Source: Teretinema zuelzerae
GTDB taxonomy: Bacteria; Spirochaetota; Spirochaetia; Treponematales; Treponemataceae
Direction of reading: 5' to 3'
Assembly (NCBI RefSeq): GCF_021021555.1
Contig: NZ_JAINWA010000001.1
Span: 62,001-126,000, forward strand
Length of the DNA stretch: 64,000 nucleotides
Position numbers and translations under genes: made by a program. The notes beneath the pieces were generated by a model. The model saw only the letters and a list, made by a program, of their open reading frames with translations. It did not search any database and was not told the origin of the DNA. Shown here piece after piece: positions 8,249 through 16,930 of this stretch; the first letter of the stretch is position 1, and each line of letters opens with the position of its first letter.

Positions 8249-8945
8249 CTAATTGAATGGAACTCGATCGCCAAATTAGATGACGAATTGGTTTAGCGCC
8301 ATTCCTCCATCACAAATCGGTATCGTCCATTTTACTGATGCGTTCCGGATTGCTAAATACATGATCTTGAGTATAACATCATCATTCGAGAATGACGATC
8401 AGTTTTTCGTAACTTTCCGTAGTTGAAAATTAAGTGATTTAATCGCGTTCGTTGTGTAAATCGCCTTACGAATTTCCGGTGGATAGTTAAAAAATTCGTT
8501 GAGATCTTTCCAACGAGTCGACCGGGATCGATAAATCATCGGGTACCGGTCATTCGATTTTGCGCCGAAATATCTCAATCTCGCGCGGACCGCTTTCTCC
8601 GAAGGCACTGTATAAAATGCTTTCAGATCCGCGCAAATGATTTTAAGATCTTTGTACGATTCGATTTTTTGTTGAGTTACGAACCATGTGGACGATACAA
8701 AGTTGTATACGAAAGTTGGGGTACACTGCCCGAATCGGGTCTGGAAAGCTAGTTAAGCCATCAGTACAGACAATTAGAACGTCTTCTACTCCACGGTTTT
8801 TCAACTCGTTCAGGACATACATTCAGAAATTCGCGCTTTTTGTTTCCACAATCCAAAAACCGAGAACTTCCTTTTTTACCCAAAAAATTGACGCAGAGGG
8901 AACCTAACCTACAATATGAGTCGTTATCGATTCTTAGTAACACAA
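8249..8945 (-). pseudogene. Decayed IS256 (mutator) family transposase
   Basis: Reading the minus strand in shifting frames recovers the C-terminal half of an IS256-type transposase. It begins with KKEVLGFWIVETKSANF, then a TGA where Trp is expected, then [15 protein letters not shown] and [18 protein letters not shown] frameshift follows, then the well-kept NEFFNYPPEIRKAIYTTNAI near 8450. After another frameshift comes ILKIMYLAIRNASVKWTIP, then LNQFVI, a stop, and FGDRV. The N-terminal half, with the first catalytic Asp, is gone. At least two frameshifts and two internal stops make it non-functional. It marks the boundary between host-like and AT-rich glycan genes. Confidence 0.85.
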
Positions 8946-8999
8946 GGATGATAGGGGCGGTCTGCCCTTTTCTGATTGCTGGTTGAAAAACCGGTAATC

Positions 9000-9119
9000 A
9001 TGGATAAAGAAAAAGGTTTGGAATCATCTTCAATGCCCTTGGTTTATGAAACTCGGATTGAAAATGACGGAGACACGCTAGAAACAGTAGTTTTTAGAGG
9101 TGCCCATAATATGAAATAG
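9000..9119 (+). pseudogene. Short coding remnant ending VFRGAHNMK
   Basis: A 39-codon frame (starts MDKEKGLESSSMPLVYETR, ends ETVVFRGAHNMK) reaches TAG at 9117. It has no evident ribosome binding site. Its last codons fall in the 19-base sequence that recurs at 23846, where the same peptide VFRGAHN is also possible in one frame. It may be the tail of a lost gene or of a mobile element; I cannot name it. Confidence 0.25.
9093..9111 (+). repeat. 19-base repeat, copy 1
   Basis: TTTAGAGGTGCCCATAATA here is identical to 23846-23864, 14.75 kb away. Both copies lie next to degenerate or mobile-looking sequence (an IS256 remnant here, toxin-antitoxin remnants there). Confidence 0.6.
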
Positions 9120-9214
9120 GTTGTTAATACTAACTCCAGAGCTTATGAATCATGAAAGTTTAATAATTTTAATTTAATAAAATTAGTGATAACATAAAAA
9201 CAAAGTAATAGTTT

Positions 9215-9766
9215 TTATAAAGCAAACCAATATCTATAATCTAAACTATAACTTATATTTTTTTGACGGTGATTAATAAATCGAGCAGGATTACCACCAA
9301 CTACACTGAATTCTTCAACATCTTTGGTTACTACAGCACCCGGTAAAACAACTGCACCTTCGTGTATCGTTACTCCAGGCATTATTAATACATTTGAGAA
9401 TATCACAACATTATCCTCAATAATTACTTCTTTACCTTTTGTAGCAAAATCCGGACTATTATAATCATGTCCCAGTGTATATATCTTTGAATCATGTGAA
9501 ATATTTACATTATTACCAATAGTAATTCTTCGGCGATTATCTAAATATACACCACTATTGATTGAACAGTTTCTACCGATCTTCATTTTTCCTAGTGCAA
9601 ATATTTTTATACCATGAATCGCAGTTTGTTTTCCGGTCTTTATGCCAATACAATATAAAAGCAATCTTTTTAAAGAAAATAAAAAACAAAAACGAAAGGA
9701 AAGGTTTATAAGGGCAAGAATAATAAAATTTAGTTGCAACAAATAATTTCTCATAAAGCTATTCAA
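9215..9766 (-). CDS. Acyltransferase, left-handed beta-helix (hexapeptide) type
   Basis: The 183-residue protein has hydrophobic residues near 12-40. Hexapeptide repeats follow (IGRNCSINSGVYLDNRRRIT, then VVIFSNVLIMPGVTIHEGAVVLPG in the second half), typical of NodL/maltose O-acetyltransferase-like enzymes. The likely catalytic His is in TLGHDY. The tail VVGGNPARFI is a family hallmark. It probably O-acetylates a sugar of the surface glycan using acetyl-CoA, though serine acetyltransferase-like activity cannot be excluded. It is the last gene of the AT-rich operon and overlaps the stop of the upstream transferase gene by eight bases. Confidence 0.85.
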   Translation of the reverse strand: MNSFMRNYLLQLNFIILALINLSFRFCFLFSLKRLLLYCIGIKTGKQTAIHGIKIFALGKMKIGRNCSINSGVYLDNRRRITIGNNVNISHDSKIYTLGHDYNSPDFATKGKEVIIEDNVVIFSNVLIMPGVTIHEGAVVLPGAVVTKDVEEFSVVGGNPARFINHRQKNISYSLDYRYWFAL

Positions 9767-10484
9767 ATCTTGGTTTTATGAATACATACTTAAAAAATTT
9801 AAGACTATCTATTAGCCTAAAAAATCGCATAAGATTAGGTTGCTTTGCAAATCGATAGATGCCTTCTAGGCCAAATTTTGAAATAAAAACAGGAGCACGC
9901 TTGATAGAACCTGATGTAAACTCGAATGTCCCACCTATCCCTATAACATATTTCACACCTAGCTGACTCAAAAAATCAATATTATCATTTATCCATAACT
10001 CTTGTTTCGGTGCACCAAAGCCAACAAAAAGTATGTCCGGAGGAAAATTTGTTAGTTCAGAAAGTATTTTTTCGTTTGTTTCATCCAAAAATGGATATTT
10101 TTCAAATTGTGGTGAATAACCAGAAATTTCAATTAAATAATCACTTCTCAATTTCTGTTGAGATAAGAAATTACTTTTTTCTAATCCTCCAAGCAGAAAT
10201 ATTTTATATTTTTTTTCGTTCGCTAGCTGGCAGAAATCATAAATCATATCTGATCCAGAGAGTTTATAAAACTCAATTTTGGGATTAAATAGACGAGCCA
10301 ACAATAGCGGTATTTGTCCATCGAAAGTTACATAATTATTATGCAATATATTAAATAAAACAGGATCCGAATTTGCCTTTTGAATTATATCAGCATTAGC
10401 AGTAATAATAAATTTCAATTTTTTTTCTTCTTTAAGTAATTCTAGTTTATTATAGATATTAAACTCTATATTACAAAATATCAT
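9759..10484 (-). CDS. WecG/TagA/CpsF family glycosyltransferase (GT26)
   Basis: The 241-residue protein shows the GT26 pattern: an N-terminal TANADIIQKANSD (residues 28-40), GSDMIYDFC (77-85), the nucleotide-region motif ILFVGFGAPKQELWI (about 172-186), GVGGTFEF-like IGIGGTFEFTSGSIKRAP, and basic residues near the C-terminus for membrane contact. Members transfer N-acetyl-D-mannosaminuronate, ManNAc or glucuronate to a lipid-linked GlcNAc, the second step after WecA. That matches the WecA-like gene at 6920. It overlaps both neighbours and is strongly AT-rich, unlike the core genes. Confidence 0.88.
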   Translation of the reverse strand: MIFCNIEFNIYNKLELLKEEKKLKFIITANADIIQKANSDPVLFNILHNNYVTFDGQIPLLLARLFNPKIEFYKLSGSDMIYDFCQLANEKKYKIFLLGGLEKSNFLSQQKLRSDYLIEISGYSPQFEKYPFLDETNEKILSELTNFPPDILFVGFGAPKQELWINDNIDFLSQLGVKYVIGIGGTFEFTSGSIKRAPVFISKFGLEGIYRFAKQPNLMRFFRLIDSLKFFKYVFIKPRFE

Positions 10485-11622
10485 TTAATTTACACTCCAA
10501 TTCTTTAATAAAATCATACCACATTAGTTTCACTTTATCTTCTGTATAGTTATTTGCTTTATTATATGCCTGACACCCAAAAGAAACCCTTAAATCATAA
10601 TTATTTAGTAACAATAATACTTTGCTTATATATTCACTCTGATTTCTATTTGGTATTAGAAATCCATCAACTGAATCACGAATAATTTCAGAAGCCCCTT
10701 GTGCTGAATCATAACATATTGAAGGGAGACCGAATGAAGCAGCCTCCAGGAATGTTAAGCCAAACGATTCTGTCCATGAACATGATAGATAAAGGCTCGA
10801 GCTAAAATAATAATCACACACTTTTTGATAATCTAGATTACCAGTAAAAATAATGTGTTCTTTTAACTTATAAAAATCTACTTTTTCTAGCAACCGTTTT
10901 TTATCAGGACCATCACCAATTATTACTAATTTACATTCATTATCAATCTGTGTAATTACATAAAATAAATCAATGAGGTCATCGACACCTTTTCCTTGAA
11001 CAAGTCTACCCACAGTAAGAAATTGTTTATTAATCAAAGACGCTCTATTACTTGGAAAATAACTTAATGAATGTGGTATATATTTTATTTTGGTCTTCAA
11101 TATTATTTTAGAATAATAATCAGATAAAGATTGTGAAGCAGGCATTAAATAATCAATATTCCTACAGGCCTTTATTACTTTTTTTATGTATCGTATATCA
11201 TCATTATGATGATTATGTTCCTGTCCAATCTTAATGACCTTTTGAGGAGCAAAGCAGGAAAATAATTTTGAGAAGAAAATACGATCTGAAATGATAATAT
11301 CGGAGTCTTCCTTAATTATATATAAAATAGATTTTAAGTATTTTTGAATTAATACTTTTATATAATATAAATACAATTTCAGTAATTTAATAAAGTTTGA
11401 TAATCTAATATTATAAGATATTTCATCTTTTAATGGAGGCTCAACATTAGTAATATATTTAATAGCTATATTATTCGAGATTGTATAAAATGAACCCATT
11501 TTATTCTTATATAATACTTTAAGAGTTATTTGATGATTGCAAGATAAAATATTAGCTACATTTGCAATAACTCTTTCAGCACCACCTGCATTCATATGAA
11601 ATGTATATATTGATATTTTCAT
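10471..11622 (-). CDS. Glycosyltransferase family 4 (GT-B fold)
   Basis: The 383-residue enzyme has the N-terminal glycine-rich acceptor loop NAGGAERVIANVAN (11-24), a linker motif FLTVGRLVQGKGVDDLIDLF (about 199-218), VIIGDGPDKKRLLE near 230-243, and the donor-binding ESFGLTFLEAASFGLPSICY near 294-313 with the EX7E pattern. It is a retaining transferase that adds a sugar to the lipid-linked repeat unit on the cytoplasmic side of the membrane. Donor and acceptor cannot be read from sequence. It overlaps the next gene by 14 bases and the upstream membrane-protein gene by four. Confidence 0.87.
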   Translation of the reverse strand: MKISIYTFHMNAGGAERVIANVANILSCNHQITLKVLYKNKMGSFYTISNNIAIKYITNVEPPLKDEISYNIRLSNFIKLLKLYLYYIKVLIQKYLKSILYIIKEDSDIIISDRIFFSKLFSCFAPQKVIKIGQEHNHHNDDIRYIKKVIKACRNIDYLMPASQSLSDYYSKIILKTKIKYIPHSLSYFPSNRASLINKQFLTVGRLVQGKGVDDLIDLFYVITQIDNECKLVIIGDGPDKKRLLEKVDFYKLKEHIIFTGNLDYQKVCDYYFSSSLYLSCSWTESFGLTFLEAASFGLPSICYDSAQGASEIIRDSVDGFLIPNRNQSEYISKVLLLLNNYDLRVSFGCQAYNKANNYTEDKVKLMWYDFIKELECKLNDIL

Positions 11623-12983
11623 AAATTATAACCTAATGTTAAAAATAAACATAAAATAAGTATTGCGTAAATTATACGGGAAGGGCTAATAGTAAATAAT
11701 CCAAGCTTTATTTTACTACTAACAAAAAAATGATCCAGACCGATTACACCTAAAACAAAGGCTACAAAAGAAGTAGGATAACCAAATCTAAAATCTAAAG
11801 AAACGCCACTTATTATTAATAATAAAACATTTAAAGAATAAAAAGCAATTAATGAATAGTACTTATAATTTTTCCTTTGCAAAGAAAAAAATATATAATA
11901 GATAGCTGAAAAAGAAATAAATATTTTTATTGAACTATATGAGGCTACTAGCAAATTAACCGCTTTATTTGAATATGAAAACGCAGGAATTGGACTTATC
12001 CATGCAAAGATGAAATTCATAATATTTGATATAAATATATTTGTTCCAAAGGATTTTGATAATTGAGCATTTCTTACACCTTCAACATATGCTAACTCTG
12101 GAAGAAATCTATAAAAAAGAGACAAACCAGTAAATGCAATTATGAATGAAGATATTAATAGAATTGAAAAATATTTATAAAATAATTTTCTAAAACAAAA
12201 TAGTAATAAGAATACAAATAATACAAACAAAGCTATATATATGCGAAAAAAAAATAAAATAATGGTACTAAAAATAAATAGTAAAGTATTTTTAAAGTTG
12301 AAACGGTAAAATTGAAGATTTAATAAAGAATAAATTGATAACAATACAAAAAAAACAAAATAAGTTTCTTTTAATCCACTTACATTAAAATATACAGATG
12401 CAGCATTTACACCCCAAAAAGCACTAATAATCTGAGAAAGCTCATTAGAAGTATAGTGTTTTGATATTTTATAAATTAAAACAGACGAGAATGAATGAAA
12501 CAAAGCAGCAGTAACACATAATAAAAAAAAAGCAAATTCATTTGATATCTTTCTAATACTGAAGAAAAAATGTTGGATTATGGGGTATCCCCAATCAGAA
12601 AACGAACTTGTTCTTTTATATGATTTTAAATCATTTATAAGACCTAATATTGTATTATTTCTATTTTTTACTGCTATATTATAATAAAACAAAGAATCAT
12701 TAGCATCATAACCAAGAATGTTCTGAACGCAATACACATTGTATGCAAATAGAAGAATTGTACTTAATAGTTGAAAGCATATTATAATAGAAATTGTTTT
12801 ATAAAAAAAAGGTTTATAGAAACATATATAAAAACTAATAGTACATAATGAAAAGAATACAAGATTTATATATATAAATGAATAATCCTGAATTCGACTA
12901 AAAGTCAATAAATTTATAACTAATGATAATAAAAGATATAAGTTTAATGAGAAAAACAATGCTATATAGATCTTTCTTGGCAT
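11619..12983 (-). CDS. Multispanning membrane protein, probable O-antigen/EPS polymerase (Wzy)
   Basis: The 454-residue protein has roughly eleven to twelve hydrophobic segments and little soluble sequence. A loop after the third segment holds GYDANDSLFYYN and SDWGYPIIQHFF. A later stretch SGLKETYFVFFVLLSIYSL resembles polymerases and GT-C-like enzymes. Wzy proteins are too divergent for firm assignment; I infer the role from topology, from being the only such protein in a locus that has Wzx and Wzz, and from position between transferase genes. A GT-C glycosyltransferase is the main alternative. Very AT-rich. Confidence 0.55.
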   Translation of the reverse strand: MPRKIYIALFFSLNLYLLLSLVINLLTFSRIQDYSFIYINLVFFSLCTISFYICFYKPFFYKTISIIICFQLLSTILLFAYNVYCVQNILGYDANDSLFYYNIAVKNRNNTILGLINDLKSYKRTSSFSDWGYPIIQHFFFSIRKISNEFAFFLLCVTAALFHSFSSVLIYKISKHYTSNELSQIISAFWGVNAASVYFNVSGLKETYFVFFVLLSIYSLLNLQFYRFNFKNTLLFIFSTIILFFFRIYIALFVLFVFLLLFCFRKLFYKYFSILLISSFIIAFTGLSLFYRFLPELAYVEGVRNAQLSKSFGTNIFISNIMNFIFAWISPIPAFSYSNKAVNLLVASYSSIKIFISFSAIYYIFFSLQRKNYKYYSLIAFYSLNVLLLIISGVSLDFRFGYPTSFVAFVLGVIGLDHFFVSSKIKLGLFTISPSRIIYAILILCLFLTLGYNL

Positions 12984-13013
12984 ATTATTAAGCTTGCTTA
13001 GAGATATATCTAT

Positions 13014-14099
13014 CTAATAAAACAGATAACTAATACTATCTCGATATTTAATAATTTTTTCATTTACACTATTCCAGTTTATTTCATAATTAACGCACAC
13101 TTTAATATCATCTTGGTATTTCGAGTCTTCTAATTGAAAGAAAGATAGAAGTGTATTTAAACGTGTGTTAGCTTCTTTGAAAAAACTACTTAATGGTAAT
13201 GAAACGAATTTTTTATTGAATAATATTGCAAAAACTGTACCATGAAATGAATTTGTTATAACATATTCAGAGTTACATATCAGGCTGATCCATTCATGAA
13301 TTGAGGCTTCAATACCTTTATTCATATTGCCTTGGCTATATACATATTTAATACCCAAGTGATTCTCTGATGCAAATTGTTCAATTTGCGTTTTTGGATA
13401 ATAACATTTTGAACCAAGTAAATAAACAAATATATATTTTAAATTACTATCTTTTTTCTCTGTTATTGGATACTGATTTGAATTAATTAAGAATGTAGGA
13501 TCTAGGATCAGTTTTGCGTTATTACACCCTAAAGATCTACATAATGACAAACCTTCTATTTCTCTTACGGTCACATAATCAAATTTACTTAATAACGGTT
13601 TAATATATGCTTGCAGACTCTTACCAATTTTTTGTCGAGAAAAGCTTGCTGCAAATGATATTCGCTTTATATCAGATGCACCAAAATTTAGAAAATAAGC
13701 ATTAATTAAGTTTTCATATCTAACATAGCTATCAGGGAAATTCCAAACTTGATCACTCCCTGTGATATACATATCCGCAATCGGAGGATGTTCAACAAGT
13801 TCTTTATAGTGATGATACAATACGTTAGTAGATTTAATGAAATCACTTCGAAATGTATTAAATTGTCGATTTGTTTTCTTTTTAGAGAAAAGAAAACTTG
13901 TAATTTTAAAAAAAACTAATTTCGGGTTTAAAATCTTAAATACTCGAAATTTATCTTTTTTATAATCATTTCTTGGGTCATACCTTATCAAAAATGCATC
14001 ATGGCCACTTTCAATTAAATATTTTTGCAATGCAAAGCATTGTAGAAGTTGCCCATAATTATCTTCTGACCACCAGAATGTCATAACACCAATTTTCAT
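13014..14099 (-). CDS. Polysaccharide pyruvyl transferase family protein (WcaK/CsaB type)
   Basis: The 361-residue protein opens with MKIGVMTFWWSEDNYGQLLQ, the family's N-terminal motif. It contains DMYITGSDQVWNF (about 108-120), AASFSRQ-type residues near 149-155, and SEYVITNSFHGTVFAILFNKKF near 276-297, where the SFHG motif holds residues expected in the donor site. The family either adds pyruvate ketals from phosphoenolpyruvate to sugars or, in related members, acts as a transferase. Pyruvylation would give the glycan a negative charge. The gene lies 13 bases downstream of the TPP-enzyme gene in the AT-rich operon. Confidence 0.85.
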   Translation of the reverse strand: MKIGVMTFWWSEDNYGQLLQCFALQKYLIESGHDAFLIRYDPRNDYKKDKFRVFKILNPKLVFFKITSFLFSKKKTNRQFNTFRSDFIKSTNVLYHHYKELVEHPPIADMYITGSDQVWNFPDSYVRYENLINAYFLNFGASDIKRISFAASFSRQKIGKSLQAYIKPLLSKFDYVTVREIEGLSLCRSLGCNNAKLILDPTFLINSNQYPITEKKDSNLKYIFVYLLGSKCYYPKTQIEQFASENHLGIKYVYSQGNMNKGIEASIHEWISLICNSEYVITNSFHGTVFAILFNKKFVSLPLSSFFKEANTRLNTLLSFFQLEDSKYQDDIKVCVNYEINWNSVNEKIIKYRDSISYLFY

Positions 14100-14112
14100 A
14101 GTATTCCTGTAA

Positions 14113-15855
14113 TTATTTATCGATTATTTTCTTAATAGTATTGATCGTATTTTGATTGAATACTTTTTTAGCGAATTGTTTTGCCTTACCCTGAATATTG
14201 GTTTCAAGTGACATCATTATTTCCAAGGCATCACTTTCATCTTGATTGGTAGTAAAGACCTCAAGTATCATTGATCGTTTTATTTCAGGTGAAGTAAATG
14301 TATCAATCACAGATGCAAATTCTTCTTTATTAGAGGCTTGTAGATATAGATATCCAAGATCTTCTGCAAAATGCTTTACCAAAACATTTGATTTATTACC
14401 AAAGTGTCCAGCGGCGGCAATATATTTATCTGTATCATCTGCAAATTGATTTCCTGCGTGATTGAATTGTCTAAATTCCGTGCCTTTGCCATTATTTACC
14501 AGTAGAATCCTCACATTATTACCAACATGTCTATTCCCAAGCGAATTTAAATCATAAAAAAAAGCAAGGTCACCAATAACGCAATAATAAAGTCGATTTT
14601 GATTAACTAATGAAGCTCCTAATAAAGATGACATACCGCCATCAATTCCGAAACCTCCTACATTAGAAGAAGATGTTACAGAATCTGGCAATTCAAAAAA
14701 ATTCCAAGAACGCAAACTGTTAAGTATGCCAAAATGAATCGTTGAATTCTTTGGTATTATATGGGCAGTTTCTGAGGCGATCCATATATTAGAGAACGGA
14801 AGATCCGGAATCTTACTATTAGTTAAAGCTATTTGATTTAAACATGCTTCGTAATATGTTTTCTTATTATTTATTTGACCTTCTTCAGTATAGTATTTAA
14901 AAAAACTTATTTCAGGTATTTCAAATACATTTTGCAACCTATGCATCGTGTCTCGTATCTCACCATCTTCACTTACACGCCAAACTACTTTTCCGGAAAA
15001 ACCTAATGTATAATAATCTCCAGTTATTTCCCCAATATGAATTAGTAAATCTGGTCGATTATTTAAATCAATAAAATTTTGCTGAGCAGCAACCAAACAA
15101 AATAGAACTCTATATTTCCCATAGTAATTGCTCGAATGATCACAAAATACTACTGCATCATTCGCAGCACAAAAATTATCGAGAACTTTTGTTTCTTTCT
15201 CGGAAAAAACTTTATGCGATCCAACAAACACGCCGATTTTTCCTTTAGGCAAAGGAGGCAATTCATTAGATGCAGTATAGCGACGAATTACACGAACTTC
15301 GGGCAATTCTTTGACATCATAATTCTTGCTGTAAGTAGTAGGTAAGTTTATATGGACCGGACCACCACCGTTTCTTGATAATTCTAGAATTGCCTTGTTT
15401 ATTTTTATTTCACAATCCCAATTATCATCATCATCCTTCACTATTGGTAAATGCACACTAAGTTTTACAGAATCTTTAGGCAATTGAGTTCTATCAATAA
15501 CTTGCGCTATATGATGACCAATTCTAGAATAAAGTTGGGTAGAGGTAATAGCTAAAATAGGCAGCTTGCGATAATACGCTTCAGTCAAAGCGGGCAAATA
15601 ATTTCTTGATGCAGTAGCCCCAGTACAACTCAATACAACAGGTTCATCTGATTCAGCCGCTAACCCACATGCCATGTATGCTGCAGATCTTTCATCAACA
15701 CATGAAAATATAGTAAAAAAAGGATCATACTGAATACTTCCAATAAAAGAAACATTTGTAGCACCTGGAGAGGCGATTACTTTTCTTATACCATGTGCTT
15801 TCAATAAAGAAATTAGAACCTGAATAGCTTTTTCATCTGTATATCCATGTGTCAT
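14113..15855 (-). CDS. MenD-like thiamine pyrophosphate-dependent enzyme in the glycan locus
   Basis: The protein (580 residues from the preferred start) has the three-domain layout of TPP decarboxylases. The catalytic glutamate that activates the cofactor is in VDERSAAYMACG and falls at residue 55. The C-terminal Mg/TPP motif is GDLAFFYDLNSL ... NNGKG, the form typical of MenD rather than acetolactate synthase (GDG type). I place the start at 15855 because GAGGG lies six bases before it; an earlier ATG at 15879 has no ribosome binding site and would overlap the upstream gene. No other menaquinone genes are here, so the substrate is more likely a sugar-pathway intermediate. Substrate unknown. 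Confidence 0.8.
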   Translation of the reverse strand: MTHGYTDEKAIQVLISLLKAHGIRKVIASPGATNVSFIGSIQYDPFFTIFSCVDERSAAYMACGLAAESDEPVVLSCTGATASRNYLPALTEAYYRKLPILAITSTQLYSRIGHHIAQVIDRTQLPKDSVKLSVHLPIVKDDDDNWDCEIKINKAILELSRNGGGPVHINLPTTYSKNYDVKELPEVRVIRRYTASNELPPLPKGKIGVFVGSHKVFSEKETKVLDNFCAANDAVVFCDHSSNYYGKYRVLFCLVAAQQNFIDLNNRPDLLIHIGEITGDYYTLGFSGKVVWRVSEDGEIRDTMHRLQNVFEIPEISFFKYYTEEGQINNKKTYYEACLNQIALTNSKIPDLPFSNIWIASETAHIIPKNSTIHFGILNSLRSWNFFELPDSVTSSSNVGGFGIDGGMSSLLGASLVNQNRLYYCVIGDLAFFYDLNSLGNRHVGNNVRILLVNNGKGTEFRQFNHAGNQFADDTDKYIAAAGHFGNKSNVLVKHFAEDLGYLYLQASNKEEFASVIDTFTSPEIKRSMILEVFTTNQDESDALEIMMSLETNIQGKAKQFAKKVFNQNTINTIKKIIDK

Positions 15856-15868
15856 TTTTTCCCTCACA

Positions 15869-16930
15869 TCATAAACCAATTCTACGAATTGTATACTTAA
15901 ATATATTTTTCAGACTTCGAATATCCGAAAAATTCCAATACTCCTTTGAAATTCTGTCTTTCGAGCCCTCAGAACCATAACTTATCAAAGATTCTCCGAT
16001 AGGTAAATTGCTTAAAAAATCTGATAAACATGTATTTAAACCCTCTGCAGGATGAATAAATCCACTAGTATCAATATATTTTTTAATTTTTTCATTAGAA
16101 AATAATCGATCATACATTCTATCATAATGAAGTTGATAAAACCCTTTATGCGCCTTTTCAAATTCTTTTATTCCGCATAAAAATATTTCGGGATCTTTAC
16201 TAGTTAAATGTAGTATAGTTTGTTTATAGCAATTCCAGACATCCGACCAAGTTATTGATATATCATTTGTAATATGAAAGGCATTTGATAAAGCGGATTC
16301 TTGTCCTAAAATTGAAAAAACACCTCGGGCTACATCATAACCATGTGTTAAAGTTGTCTTCTTCTCAAATAAATCAACGGGAAATACGACTTTATGTCCA
16401 TATAAAGCCCTGTAAAGCCAACCTTCTTTTTCTAATAAGCCAAATTGTAATCGATTATTGCTATACGTTATGTATGGGCGTACTATCGTCCAATTAATTC
16501 GTTTATTGTTGAACAAAATATCTTCTTGACGAGCTTTTATCAATGCATATTCTTCAGTTGATAGATATTTTTTATCTTCACATACATCCAGAAGCCTGGG
16601 AGAATTTTCTGTTAACACTACATTGGATTTGGCATACACACGAGAACTACTAATATAAACGTACTGATTGGTGTTTTGTAAAAGAAGATTAATCTTTTTA
16701 GAAAAGTCTATTGTCGAGTAAACCATGAAATCAACTATCATATCAAATTTTTGATTAAGTAAGCTGATCAAGAACTCATCTTCTTGGGCATTTCCTTGTA
16801 TAAACTTAACGGTACCAAATGACTCTCTACTTTTTCTAGAAGTAACAAAAGTTTCAATATTACTCTGAGATAAAATATTGACTAAATGTTGTCCAATTGC
16901 ACCGGTACCGCCTAATATCAGTGCTTTCAA
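15869..16930 (-). CDS. NAD-dependent epimerase/dehydratase (extended SDR)
   Basis: The 353-residue protein begins MKALILGGTGAIGQHLVNIL, a Rossmann start with GGTGAIG at residues 8-14. It has YISSSRVYAKS near 90-100, and EEYALIKARQE near 126-136, where Tyr and Lys form the YxxxK catalytic pair with the right spacing. The C-terminal half departs from well-known sugar epimerases, so the substrate cannot be named. It probably modifies a nucleotide sugar for the glycan. It overlaps the flippase gene by four bases, and its product may act with the MenD-like enzyme encoded next. Confidence 0.78.
   Translation of the reverse strand: MKALILGGTGAIGQHLVNILSQSNIETFVTSRKSRESFGTVKFIQGNAQEDEFLISLLNQKFDMIVDFMVYSTIDFSKKINLLLQNTNQYVYISSSRVYAKSNVVLTENSPRLLDVCEDKKYLSTEEYALIKARQEDILFNNKRINWTIVRPYITYSNNRLQFGLLEKEGWLYRALYGHKVVFPVDLFEKKTTLTHGYDVARGVFSILGQESALSNAFHITNDISITWSDVWNCYKQTILHLTSKDPEIFLCGIKEFEKAHKGFYQLHYDRMYDRLFSNEKIKKYIDTSGFIHPAEGLNTCLSDFLSNLPIGESLISYGSEGSKDRISKEYWNFSDIRSLKNIFKYTIRRIGL

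Noticed and set aside
8206-9214. Intact insertion sequence
   Set aside because: Transposase is broken by frameshifts and stops, its N-terminal half is missing, and only one plausible end is present.
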